Positions 1 to 7,255 of a stretch of DNA of 22,648 nt are shown piece after piece. Below the pieces are notes generated by a model that searched no databases, was not told the origin of the DNA, and saw nothing but the letters and a program-made list of their open reading frames with translations. How positions within the stretch are numbered: position 1 is the first letter of the stretch; each line of letters opens with the position of its first letter. This DNA comes from DTHT01 sp037444625 (GTDB lineage Bacteria; Acidobacteriota; Terriglobia; Bryobacterales; Bryobacteraceae). The stretch is taken from NCBI GenBank assembly GCA_037444625.1, contig JBBIMA010000064.1, positions 1 through 22,648 on the forward strand, read 5' to 3'. The position numbers and the translations under genes were made by a program.

Positions 1-1
1 G

Positions 2-1093
2 GTGCGCGTGGCGCGCGACCGCTCGGGCCCGCTGCCCGGCGCCGAGCCCCGCCTCTCGCGCGCTCAGTTGCGCCGGGCCCTGGCCGGGCGGAGCGCGCTA
101 CTGACGATCAGTCGCCAGGCCGTGGCGGGCGGGATCGCCCTTCCGCTGGTGCGCATCCGCACGGGCGCCGCTCAGCAAACCACCGCGCTCTCGCCCGGCG
201 AGGACACGGCCGGAATGCTGTACATGGAGTCCGACGAGCCCGTCGAGCTGCCGGCCGGCAGCGGCGAGTTGCTGGCCACGCTGGCCCTGGAGGCCTCGAC
301 GGTGCTGGAGAATGCGCGCCTTCTGGAAGAGCAGTGGGCCCGGCAGCGCATGGAAGAGGAACTGAAGATCGCCCGCCGAATCCAGGAGAACCTGCTGCCG
401 GGCGAGCTGCCCGCCTGCCGGTGGCTGCGGGCGGCCGGCGCCAGTCTGCCCTCGCGCGAGGTGGGCGGGGATTACTACGATCTGCGGCCGGTGGATCCGG
501 ACTGCTGGGCGCTGGCTATGGCCGACGTCTCCGGCAAGGGAGTGGGTGCGGCCTTGCTGGCGGCGTTGCTGCAAGGCATGTTGGTGGCCGCTCCTTACGC
601 CCGTCTGCCCATCGAGGAGGTGATGAGCCGCCTGAATCGCTTCTTGTTGGAGCGCACCCGGGGCGAGCAGTACGCCACGATCTTCTACGGCCTGCTCGAG
701 GGCAGCGGCCGCCTGCGCCTGGTGAACGCGGGACATCCGCCGGCGCTGCTGTTGAGCCGCGAGGGCGTGCGGCGGCTGCCCGCCGGCGCCCTGCCGCTCG
801 GGTTGCTGGAAGAGGCAGATTACGCAGTACGGCAGGTGCAACTGGAACCGGGCGACCGTCTGATCCTTTATACCGACGGGCTGACGGACGCTCGCAGCCC
901 GGCCGGGGAGTTCTTCGGCCTGGGGCGGTTGGAGCGCGCCGCCGCGGCCCGGGCCGAGGCTCCGGCCGCCGAGCTGCACCGCGCGCTGCTGGAGGCGGTC
1001 GAGCGATTCACCGAAGGGTGCGATCAGCCGGACGACATCACGCTGCTGGTGGTCGAGTACGGCGAGGGCCGTGAAACCCATGTGCCTGGATAG
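2..1093 (+). CDS. GAF/PP2C-type serine phosphatase (RsbU/SpoIIE family), 5' end outside window
   Basis: C-terminal part of a signalling phosphatase that in this family dephosphorylates anti-sigma-factor antagonists or similar partners. The frame is open to the window edge, so the GTG at base 2 is probably internal and the gene is partial. Residues about 68-107 look like the end of a GAF sensor domain (LYMES then LENARLLEE), followed by a short charged helix at 108-130. The PP2C/SpoIIE catalytic domain covers about 130-353. Expected metal-binding acidic residues are present: GGDYYD (D157, D160), ADVSGKG (D175), YTDGLTDAR (D292) and QPDDITLL (D344, D345). The enzyme therefore looks active. The missing N-terminus may carry the rest of the GAF and perhaps an FHA domain. 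It ends 173 bases before the chosen yajC start, so it is probably a separate unit. Its partner is not visible here. Confidence 0.9.
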   Translation: MRVARDRSGPLPGAEPRLSRAQLRRALAGRSALLTISRQAVAGGIALPLVRIRTGAAQQTTALSPGEDTAGMLYMESDEPVELPAGSGELLATLALEASTVLENARLLEEQWARQRMEEELKIARRIQENLLPGELPACRWLRAAGASLPSREVGGDYYDLRPVDPDCWALAMADVSGKGVGAALLAALLQGMLVAAPYARLPIEEVMSRLNRFLLERTRGEQYATIFYGLLEGSGRLRLVNAGHPPALLLSREGVRRLPAGALPLGLLEEADYAVRQVQLEPGDRLILYTDGLTDARSPAGEFFGLGRLERAAAARAEAPAAELHRALLEAVERFTEGCDQPDDITLLVVEYGEGRETHVPG

Positions 1094-1117
1094 GAAACCC
1101 AGGGGCCGGGGGCGCGC

Positions 1118-1266
1118 TTGACATCGGCGCAGCGTTCAGGCACGCTAGGTAAATTGAGCCGCTCCGGTTGCCGGCGCCCTCTGGAGCCTTTCTGCGGTCC
1201 CAGCCGAACCCGGGGTTCCCCAGAGACCGGCCCGCAGCGTGCGTCGGCGGCGAAAGCGAGGCCCGT
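1118..1266 (+). promoter_or_regulatory. Possible promoter and structured leader of yajC-secDF
   Basis: A perfect TTGACA lies at 1118-1123. No good -10 sits 17 bases downstream; the nearest candidates (CTAGGT/TAGGTA, about 1145-1151) are 21-22 bases away, so the promoter call is weak. The next ~110 bases hold inverted repeats: CTCTGG (1179-1184) with CCAGAG (1220-1225), and inside them GAACC-CGG-GGTTC (1206-1218). The yajC frame stays open upstream to a TTG at 1168, so part of this could instead be a coding extension, but that stretch does not look like YajC. Confidence 0.3.
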
Positions 1267-1587
1267 GTGGTTCTGAGCCTGGTGCTCCAACAACAGCAAC
1301 CCCCTTCCAGCGCGGTGGGCTTTCTCATCACCGTCCTGCCCATCATCCTGATCTTTTACTTCCTGCTGTTTTTGCCCATGCAGCGGCAGCGCAAGCGCCA
1401 GCAGAAGATGCTGGCCGGCCTGGAGACCGGCCAGACCGTGCTGACCAGCGGAGGAATCGTGGGTACGATCGTGGCCATCCATCGGGAAGACGACACGCTG
1501 GTGCTGCGGGTGAAGCCCGATAACGTCAAACTTCAGGTGGCCCGCAGCGCGGTCACCGCTCTGATCTCCGGGGAGGACCGGAAGTAG
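1267..1587 (+). CDS. yajC: YajC, Sec translocase accessory subunit
   Basis: Small single-pass inner-membrane protein that associates with SecDF and the SecYEG channel. From the chosen GTG start it has 106 residues, normal for YajC. A glutamine/proline tail (QQQQPP) comes first, then a strongly hydrophobic segment at about 16-36 ending in FLLFLPMQRQRKRQQK, the YajC hallmark. A small cytoplasmic domain follows with LETGQTVLTSGGIVGTI and the terminal VARSAVTAL. The start was chosen because GAGG at 1258-1261 lies five bases upstream; GTG at 1282 and a TTG at 1168 are alternatives. It lies 15 bases before secD, the classic yajC-secD-secF order. Confidence 0.93.
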   Translation: MVLSLVLQQQQPPSSAVGFLITVLPIILIFYFLLFLPMQRQRKRQQKMLAGLETGQTVLTSGGIVGTIVAIHREDDTLVLRVKPDNVKLQVARSAVTALISGEDRK

Positions 1588-1602
1588 CCCGGCGGCTTGG
1601 CT

Positions 1603-3222
1603 ATGCAAAGGAATCTCACCACGCGAGCGATTGTGATCGGGGTTGTGTTGCTGCTGGCGGTGCTCGGACTGGTCGGGCTGCCCCGCTCGCTCGACCAACT
1701 GCGCGGCAACCTGCGGGAAAACATTCGCCTGGGCCTGGATTTGCGGGGCGGCAGTCACTTGATCTTGCAGGTGCGGGTGCACGAGGCGGTCAAGGCGCGG
1801 GCCGACATGACCATCGAGAGCCTGCGCCAAGAGTTGCGCCGCGCGGGCATTGATTACGCTTTGCTGGAGCGCAACGACCCGCAGAAGGTCGAGGAGGCCG
1901 ACTCGATCGTGATCCACCTGCGGGGCGTTCCCTCCACCCGGGCGGGCGATCTGCGCACTCTGATCAGTCAGCGATTTCAGAGCTGGGTTCTGACCGCGGT
2001 CAACGCCACCGACTACCGGTTGACCCTGCGCCCCACCGAGCTGCTGGCCATCAAGCGCGAGACGGTCGAGCGCTCCATCCGCACTCTGGAGCGGCGCATC
2101 AACGCGCTCGGGCTGACCGAACCGGTCATCCAACAGCACGGCTCCAGCGAAACCGAGTACGAGATCCTGGTGCAGTTGCCGGGGGTGGACGATCCGGCCC
2201 GGGTCAAGCAGATCATGGGCACCACGGCGGTGCTGGAAATCAGCGAAGTCAAGGACGGCCCGTTCGCCTCGCGCGACCAGGCGCTGGCCAAGCTGGGCGG
2301 CGTGCTGCCTCTGAACACCAAACTGGTGCCCGAGATGCGCCGGGGCGGGGAAACGGGCGAAACCTGGTGGCTGGTCAGTCGCGTGCCGGTGATCAGCGGC
2401 GAGGACCTGCGCAATGCGCGCCCGGGGCGGGACGAGTTCGGCAAGTGGGAGACCGATTTCACGCTCGGGCCGGACGGCGCCCGCCGCTTCGCGCAGCACA
2501 CCGAGCGCAACATCGGCAACCGCCTGGCGATCATTCTGGACAATCAGGTGCGCAGCGCCCCCGTCATCCAGAGCCGGATCGAGGATCAGGGGCGCATCAC
2601 GGGAGCGGCCAACGAGCAGGACGCCTCCGATCTGGCGCTGGTGCTCCAGTCCGGCTCGCTGCCGGCCGGGATTGACTACCTGGAGGAACGCACGATCGGC
2701 CCCTCGCTCGGGTCGGATTCGATCCGCCAGGGGCTGGCGGCCGCGGTGGTGGGATTGATTCTGGTGGCCGCCACCATGCTGATCTACTACAAGAAGAGCG
2801 GGCTCAACGCCCTCGTGGCCCTGCTCATGAACGGCTTGATCACGCTGGCTGCGCTGGCTTACTTCGATGCGGTCTGGACCCTGCCGGGCATCGCCGGCTT
2901 CGTGCTGAGCCTGGGCATGGCGGTGGATTCCAACATCCTGATCTTTGAGCGAATCCGCGAGGAGCTGCGGGCGGGCAAAGGGGTGATTGCGGCGGTGGAA
3001 GCCGGCTTCGACAGGGCTTTCATCACCATCATTGACACTCACGTGGTGACGGTGGTCTCTTGCGCCTTCCTGTTCATGTTCGGCACGGGGCCGGTGAAGG
3101 GGTTCGCCGTCACGCTGGTGGTCGGGCTGGCGGCTAACGTCTTTACGGCGGTCTTCGTCTCGCGGACCCTGTTCGGTTGGGAGCTGTTCCGCCAGAGAGA
3201 AGTCGTGAGGCTGAGCATATAA
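1603..3222 (+). CDS. secD: SecD, protein translocase subunit
   Basis: Membrane component that, with SecF, uses the proton gradient to help pull secreted proteins out of SecYEG on the periplasmic side. It has 539 residues from the ATG at 1603; a TTG two codons upstream is less likely. The first membrane helix is at about 9-26 and the family motif GLDLRGGSHL at 44-53. The large periplasmic P1 region covers about 55-370, with the conserved NRLAIILDNQVRSAPVI at 306-322. Five further membrane helices follow from about 377. Signature D4-type GMAVDSNILIFERIREE lies at 438-454 and GTGPVKGFAVTL at 494-505. The stretch I would expect as DANxTT in many SecD proteins reads DTHVVT (478-483). No Shine-Dalgarno sequence is obvious, so translation may be coupled to yajC. 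Confidence 0.97.
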   Translation: MQRNLTTRAIVIGVVLLLAVLGLVGLPRSLDQLRGNLRENIRLGLDLRGGSHLILQVRVHEAVKARADMTIESLRQELRRAGIDYALLERNDPQKVEEADSIVIHLRGVPSTRAGDLRTLISQRFQSWVLTAVNATDYRLTLRPTELLAIKRETVERSIRTLERRINALGLTEPVIQQHGSSETEYEILVQLPGVDDPARVKQIMGTTAVLEISEVKDGPFASRDQALAKLGGVLPLNTKLVPEMRRGGETGETWWLVSRVPVISGEDLRNARPGRDEFGKWETDFTLGPDGARRFAQHTERNIGNRLAIILDNQVRSAPVIQSRIEDQGRITGAANEQDASDLALVLQSGSLPAGIDYLEERTIGPSLGSDSIRQGLAAAVVGLILVAATMLIYYKKSGLNALVALLMNGLITLAALAYFDAVWTLPGIAGFVLSLGMAVDSNILIFERIREELRAGKGVIAAVEAGFDRAFITIIDTHVVTVVSCAFLFMFGTGPVKGFAVTLVVGLAANVFTAVFVSRTLFGWELFRQREVVRLSI

Positions 3223-3337
3223 TATATGACCGGGTCCGCCAGGGCGGCGAGGAAGGGCGGCCGACGGCGCGCCCTGCGGGAGGGCCGCCGGTATGGTATT
3301 TTCTTGATTGCGGTTGGGAACTTTAGGGGGGCCGGCG
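3223..3337 (+). other. secD-secF intergenic region with inverted repeat
   Basis: This 115-base gap holds GGCGGCC (3256-3262) and GGCCGCC (3283-3289) as seven-base inverted arms, with a GGCGCGCC palindrome between them. A TATGGT box lies at 3292-3297 and a short T run at 3299-3302. No -35 fits the box. It could be an attenuator or processing site that alters the SecD:SecF ratio, but chance structure is likely in DNA this G+C-rich. Confidence 0.25.
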
Positions 3338-4600
3338 GTGTCCAACCCAAGAACCTCGGCCCACGCCGACGCCATGGAGCTGTTTCGCGAGCCTAAGATC
3401 AACTGGGTGCGCTTGATGCCGGCGGGCGCCGTGCTCTCGCTGGCGCTCACGACCGCCTCCCTCCTCAGCCTGGCGCTCAAGGGCGGGCCGCGGTGGGGTA
3501 TTGACTTCCGGGGCGGCACGCTGGTCTACGTCCGCTTCCGCCAGCAGCCGCCTATCGAGCAGATCCGCCGGGCCCTGGCCGGGCGGATTCCGGGCGAGGT
3601 CACCGTGCAGGAGATGACCGGGACCCGCGAGGTAATCATCGGCACGGAGATGCGCAGCGAGCGCGAGCTGGACCTGGCCCGGCGTACCATCACCGAGACG
3701 CTGGCCGCCACCTTCGCTCCGGCCGGCGGCAAGCTGGATCTGAACAATGCCGGGCGGGAAGCCCTCGCCGACCGCCTGCGCGAGCCGTTGCAGCGCGCCG
3801 GCGTCGCGCTCTCCGAGCAGCAGTTGCAGGAGCTGGCGGGCCGCATCGTGGAATTTCGCGACCGGGAGCGCTCGGGCCTGTTGGGCTCCTTCGAGGAGCT
3901 CTCGGGGCTGCCCGGCGTCAGCCCGGCGGTGATCGCGACCCTCAAGCAGGAGGCGATCCTGGCCCCCTTCAGCATCCGGCAGGTCGAGATCGTAGGGCCG
4001 AAAGTGGGGGCCGACCTGCGCCAGAAGGCCTTGATGGCGACCCTGTATGCGCTGGCCGGCATGCTGGTTTACATCGCCTTCCGCTTCGAGTTCGTGGCCG
4101 GAGTGGGAGCGGTGATCGCCAGCTTCCACGACGCGGTGATCACCATCGGAGTGTTTTCCTTTCTGAACCGGGAGATCTCCCTGACCGTGATCGCCGCCAT
4201 TCTCACGTTGATCGGCTACTCGATCAACGACACCATTGTGGTGTTCGACCGGGTCAGGGAGAATCTGAAACTGCGTTTCCGGGAGGCGTTGCCGGCGGTG
4301 ATCAACCGGAGCGTGAACCAGACGCTCAGCCGCACGGTGCTGACTTCCGGCACCACCATGCTGGCCGCGCTGTCGCTGTATTTTCTGGGCGGGCCGGTGT
4401 TGAACAGTATGGCGCTGGCGCTGCTGGTGGGCATCGTCGTGGGCACGTACTCTTCGGTGTTCGTGGCCAGCGCGATCGTGGTGGGATGGCACAATTTCAG
4501 CGAGCGGCGCAAGAAGCCGGCGGGATCCCCGGCGGCGGCGCCGGTGTCCAAACAGAAGGAGGCCGCCCGGCGGAGCACCCGGGCGGTGAGACAAGTTTGA
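3338..4600 (+). CDS. secF: SecF, protein translocase subunit with HhH-like insert
   Basis: Partner of SecD in proton-driven export. The GTG at 3338 was chosen because AGGGGGG (3325-3331) lies six bases upstream, giving 420 residues. The ATG at 3374 starts the typical SecF beginning MELFREPKINW and is a serious alternative, but has no ribosome site. In the GTG numbering there is a first membrane helix at about 29-47, then GIDFRGGTLVYVRF (54-67), a periplasmic region to about 222, and five further helices. The motif GYSINDTIVVFDRVREN is at 293-309. Residues about 132-204 are an extra segment starting LDLNNAGREALADRL and ending GSFEELSGLPGVSPAVIATL, resembling helix-hairpin-helix modules of ComEA and GspK. 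The C-terminal tail is basic and Ala/Pro-rich. Confidence 0.95.
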   Translation: MSNPRTSAHADAMELFREPKINWVRLMPAGAVLSLALTTASLLSLALKGGPRWGIDFRGGTLVYVRFRQQPPIEQIRRALAGRIPGEVTVQEMTGTREVIIGTEMRSERELDLARRTITETLAATFAPAGGKLDLNNAGREALADRLREPLQRAGVALSEQQLQELAGRIVEFRDRERSGLLGSFEELSGLPGVSPAVIATLKQEAILAPFSIRQVEIVGPKVGADLRQKALMATLYALAGMLVYIAFRFEFVAGVGAVIASFHDAVITIGVFSFLNREISLTVIAAILTLIGYSINDTIVVFDRVRENLKLRFREALPAVINRSVNQTLSRTVLTSGTTMLAALSLYFLGGPVLNSMALALLVGIVVGTYSSVFVASAIVVGWHNFSERRKKPAGSPAAAPVSKQKEAARRSTRAVRQV

Positions 4601-4681
4601 AGGTGACGGGCCTCGAAGTCCGGGCGGCAGGCCGGCCGCCGCAGGCGCTGCGGGCGCCCGAAGCGAGGAAAGGGTAGAGCC

Positions 4682-5443
4682 ATGTTCGAGCAGAGTCTTC
4701 TGGATACTGCGGTCAAGACCCGCAGGCCATGGACCGTGGTGGTTTCCTTCATCGGCCAGAGTTTGCTGGTGGTGATCCTGATCCTGATCCCTCTGATTTA
4801 CACCGACACGCTGCCGCGCGGGACGCTGACCAGCTTCCTGGTGGCGCCGCCGCCTCCTCCCCCTCCGCCCCCTCCGGCGGCCGCCCCGGTGAAGGTGGTC
4901 AAGGTCATTCCCCGGCAGTTCGACGCCGGGCGATTGATGGCGCCCCGACAGATTCCTAAAGAAATCGCCATGATCAAGGAGGACGAGCTGCCGCCGCCCT
5001 CGGCCGGCGCGGTCGGAGTGGTGGGCGGCGTGCCCGGCGGTGTGCCGGGCGGCGGCCCGGGCGGCGTGATCGGCGGGATCATCTCGGCCGCTCCGGTGGC
5101 TGCGCCGCCTCCTCCTCCGCCCAAGGTGGAGGTGCAGAAGCCCAAGGAGATTCAGCGCATCCGGGTGGGCGGCAACGTGCAACAGGCCAAGTTGATCCAC
5201 CAGCCCAAGCCGATCTACCCGCCCCTGGCCAAGCAGGCCCGCATCCAGGGTGTCGTGCGGCTGACGGCGGTGATCGGCGTGGACGGCAGCATTCAAAATC
5301 TTCAGGTGATCTCCGGGCACCCGCTGCTGATCCCGGCCGCGCTGGAGGCGGTCAAGCAGTGGCGCTATCAGCCCACGCTGCTCAACGGCGAACCGGTGGA
5401 GGTGATCACGCAGATTGACGTGAACTTCACCTTGAGTCAATAA
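4682..5443 (+). CDS. tonB: TonB-family energy transducer
   Basis: Inner-membrane-anchored protein that carries energy from an ExbB/ExbD motor across the periplasm to outer-membrane receptors. It has 253 residues. A cytoplasmic N-terminus is followed by one membrane helix (about 18-40). The periplasmic spacer has ten consecutive prolines at 56-65, a glycine/proline stretch at about 109-147 ending in six prolines, and lysine/valine pieces. The C-terminal TonB domain covers about 172-253, with QPKPIYPPLAKQARIQGVV, DGSIQNLQVISGHPLL and AVKQWRYQPTLLNGEPV. AAAGGG (4669-4674) lies seven bases before the ATG. It stands 81 bases after secF and 50 before exbB. Which receptors it serves cannot be told from this window; a TolA-like role is less likely given the TonB fold. 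Confidence 0.92.
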   Translation: MFEQSLLDTAVKTRRPWTVVVSFIGQSLLVVILILIPLIYTDTLPRGTLTSFLVAPPPPPPPPPPAAAPVKVVKVIPRQFDAGRLMAPRQIPKEIAMIKEDELPPPSAGAVGVVGGVPGGVPGGGPGGVIGGIISAAPVAAPPPPPPKVEVQKPKEIQRIRVGGNVQQAKLIHQPKPIYPPLAKQARIQGVVRLTAVIGVDGSIQNLQVISGHPLLIPAALEAVKQWRYQPTLLNGEPVEVITQIDVNFTLSQ

Positions 5444-5493
5444 GGATTTCAAACGTCGCAAGACGGAATTTCAACTCGCAGGAGAAGACAACA

Positions 5494-6222
5494 ATGCTTC
5501 TACAGTTGCAGGTTTGGTCGTTTCTGCTGCTGCAAGAGACGGCCGTAGGTTGGGACGTCCGCTCGCTGTGGGCCCAGATGGGGCCGCTGGCGAAAGCGGT
5601 CGTGATCATCCTGTTCTTCATGTCCGCCTGGTCCATCGGCGTGATGATTGACCGAGTGCTGGCCTTCAACGCGGCGCGCAAGCAGTCGCGCTTGTTCGCC
5701 CCGGCGGTGGCGGGCGCTCTGCGCGAGGGCAAGCTGGACGAGGCGATCAAGATCGGGGATCGGTACAAGAAGAGCCACCTGGCCAAAGTGGTGGTGGCGG
5801 GTCTTCAGGAATTCCGGGCCCACCAGATGAGCGCCGAGATCCCGGGCGAGGACATCGAGGCCTCCCGGCGGGCGCTGGAGCGGGCCGAGGCGATCGTCCA
5901 CGCCGAGCTGAAGCGGGGCGTTCCCACGCTGGCCACCATCGGAGCGACGGCGCCCTTCGTGGGCCTGTTCGGGACGGTGGTGGGCATCATCAACGCCTTC
6001 CACGGCATTTCAACCGAGAAGTCCACAGGCTTGGGCGCGGTGGCGGGCGGCATTTCCGAGGCCCTGGTGACCACCGCTATCGGGCTGTTCGTGGCCGTCC
6101 CCGCGTTCTGGGCCTTCAACGCCTTCACCAGCCGGCTGGAAGGCTTTGACGTCGAGATGAGCAACTCCAGCTCCGAGTTGATTGACTACTTCTTGAAGCG
6201 CTCGCAGCGGGTCGGCAAGTAA
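5494..6222 (+). CDS. exbB: ExbB/TolQ/MotA-family proton channel subunit
   Basis: Inner-membrane subunit that with ExbD forms the proton-driven motor energising TonB. It has 242 residues, three membrane helices (about 32-52, 145-169 and 184-207) and the usual large cytoplasmic loop between the first two (60-143). The family-typical segments GVPTLATIGATAPFVGLFGT (142-161) and GGISEALVTTAIGLFVAVPA (185-204) are intact. The start is fixed by AGGAG at 5480-5484, nine bases before the ATG. It lies directly downstream of the TonB gene and upstream of two exbD genes, so TonB service is more likely than a Tol role. The 91-base gap to the next gene carries a strong hairpin. Confidence 0.93.
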   Translation: MLLQLQVWSFLLLQETAVGWDVRSLWAQMGPLAKAVVIILFFMSAWSIGVMIDRVLAFNAARKQSRLFAPAVAGALREGKLDEAIKIGDRYKKSHLAKVVVAGLQEFRAHQMSAEIPGEDIEASRRALERAEAIVHAELKRGVPTLATIGATAPFVGLFGTVVGIINAFHGISTEKSTGLGAVAGGISEALVTTAIGLFVAVPAFWAFNAFTSRLEGFDVEMSNSSSELIDYFLKRSQRVGK

Positions 6223-6258
6223 GGCTTTGTCCAGTCCGGCGAGTTGAAACCCGGGGCA

Positions 6259-6281
6259 GGCGGGACCGCCAGGGTCCCGCC
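6259..6281 (+). other. Perfect 9-bp hairpin between exbB and exbD
   Basis: GGCGGGACC (6259-6267) and GGTCCCGCC (6273-6281) are exact inverted repeats around the five-base loop GCCAG. There is no T run after it, so it does not look like a terminator. A second palindrome, CGTCCGGACG (6292-6301), lies just before the AGGAGG ribosome site of exbD. It may be an mRNA processing or stability element separating exbB from exbD expression. Confidence 0.4.
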
Positions 6282-6313
6282 CGGCCGGGAGCGTCCGGAC
6301 GAAGGAGGAAACG

Positions 6314-6751
6314 ATGCCCAAGAGGCTCCGTATGGAGACGGTCTCCACGCCCAATGTGGTGCCCATGGTGGACGTCATGCTGGTGCTGCTCATCATCTTC
6401 ATGGTGGTCACCCCGATGCTCACCAAAGGCATCAGCGTGGACATGGTCAAGACCCGCAACCCCATCGCCATGCAGGGCGCCGACAAGGATGACGCCATCC
6501 TGATCGCCGTGACTCGGGAGGGCCGAACCTTCCTGGGCACCAATCAGATGCCCCCAGACCAGTTGCCCCAGAAGGTCAAGGACCTGCTGGTGAACCGGCT
6601 GGACAAGATGGTCTACATCCGCAGCGACGCTCGCGCGCGCTACGAGCGTGTGGTCGAGGTGGTGGATAACCTGCGCGCTTCGGGCGTGGACCAGATCGGG
6701 TTGTTGACCGAGCAGATCAAGGAAAGGCGAGCGGCCGCGGCCGTCCAGTAA
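6314..6751 (+). CDS. exbD: ExbD/TolR-family protein (first copy)
   Basis: Second type of motor subunit; a single membrane helix carries the aspartate that takes up protons. It has 145 residues. The N-terminal motif STPNVVPMVDVMLVLLIIFM places the key aspartate at D20, followed by the helix to about residue 36. The periplasmic domain (about 40-137) is of the usual size with DLLVNRLDKMVYIRSDARARYERVVEVVDNLRASGVDQIGLLT. The start is fixed by AGGAGG at 6303-6308, five bases before the ATG. It differs clearly from the second copy 37 bases downstream, so the two are not a recent duplication. They may form a heterodimer or serve alternative complexes. Confidence 0.93.
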   Translation: MPKRLRMETVSTPNVVPMVDVMLVLLIIFMVVTPMLTKGISVDMVKTRNPIAMQGADKDDAILIAVTREGRTFLGTNQMPPDQLPQKVKDLLVNRLDKMVYIRSDARARYERVVEVVDNLRASGVDQIGLLTEQIKERRAAAAVQ

Positions 6752-6788
6752 GGGCCCCGCGGCGCCGGCCGCTCCGGGAGAGAATCTT

Positions 6789-7214
6789 ATGGGAATGCAA
6801 GTCAGCAGCGGGAAAGGCCCCGTGGCCGATCCCAACGTGGTGCCGTTCATTGACGTGTTGCTGGTGCTGCTGATCATCTTCATGGTGATCACGCCCACCA
6901 CCCCTTACGGCCTGGACGCACTGGTTCCCCAGCCCCCGCCGCCGGGGGCCAAGGCGGATGCCGCCGACCAGCGCACGGTGGTCATTGTCATCAACCGCGA
7001 TCAGTCGGTGATGATCAACCAGGAGCCGAGCGATTTCAACCGCCTGGGCCGCCGCCTGGAGGAGATCTTCAAGACCCGCGCCGAGCGGGTGGTCTTCGTC
7101 AAGGGCGACCCCGACCTGGAGTTCCAGTACGTCGCTCGCGCCATTGACATCGCCAAAGGCGCCGGCATAGATAAGATCGGGTTGATGACCGCCAAGATGG
7201 AGGCCGGCCAGTAG
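6789..7214 (+). CDS. exbD: ExbD/TolR-family protein (second copy)
   Basis: Second ExbD-like motor subunit, 141 residues. VADPNVVPFIDVLLVLLIIF puts the proton-carrying aspartate at D22, with the membrane helix continuing to about residue 38. A short proline patch (QPPPPG, about 49-54) precedes the periplasmic domain, which ends with FQYVARAIDIAKGAGIDKIGLMTAKM as in TolR/ExbD proteins. GGGAGAG at 6776-6782 serves as ribosome site. Inverted arms GAGCGGCC (6729-6736) and GGCCGCTC (6767-6774) flank the stop codon of the preceding exbD. Paired divergent exbD genes behind exbB are known in several phyla; which copy pairs with this TonB cannot be told. Confidence 0.92.
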   Translation: MGMQVSSGKGPVADPNVVPFIDVLLVLLIIFMVITPTTPYGLDALVPQPPPPGAKADAADQRTVVIVINRDQSVMINQEPSDFNRLGRRLEEIFKTRAERVVFVKGDPDLEFQYVARAIDIAKGAGIDKIGLMTAKMEAGQ

Positions 7215-7255
7215 CCAGGCTCTGCGGCTTCGTATTCTGCCCCTCAGGAGTGAGT

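Noticed and set aside
1073..1101. Direct repeat GAAACCCA (1073-1080 and 1094-1101) around the phosphatase stop, a possible insertion scar.
   Set aside because: Only eight bases, nothing inserted between them, and the gene ends normally.
1206..1230. GGTTC-containing stem resembling a tRNA T-arm.
   Set aside because: No acceptor, D or anticodon arms can be built around it.
1024..3519. Very long open frame antisense to yajC-secD (over 800 codons).
   Set aside because: It mirrors the third-position G+C bias of real genes, has no recognisable domain, and lies over a certain SecD.
4845..4885. Short repeated CCTCC/CCCCC tract, possible microsatellite.
   Set aside because: It simply encodes the ten-proline run of the TonB spacer, which is typical for the family.
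5029..5080. Imperfect GGCGGTGTGCCGGGC-type tandem repeat.
   Set aside because: In-frame codons for the Gly/Pro spacer of TonB; no sign of a separate element.
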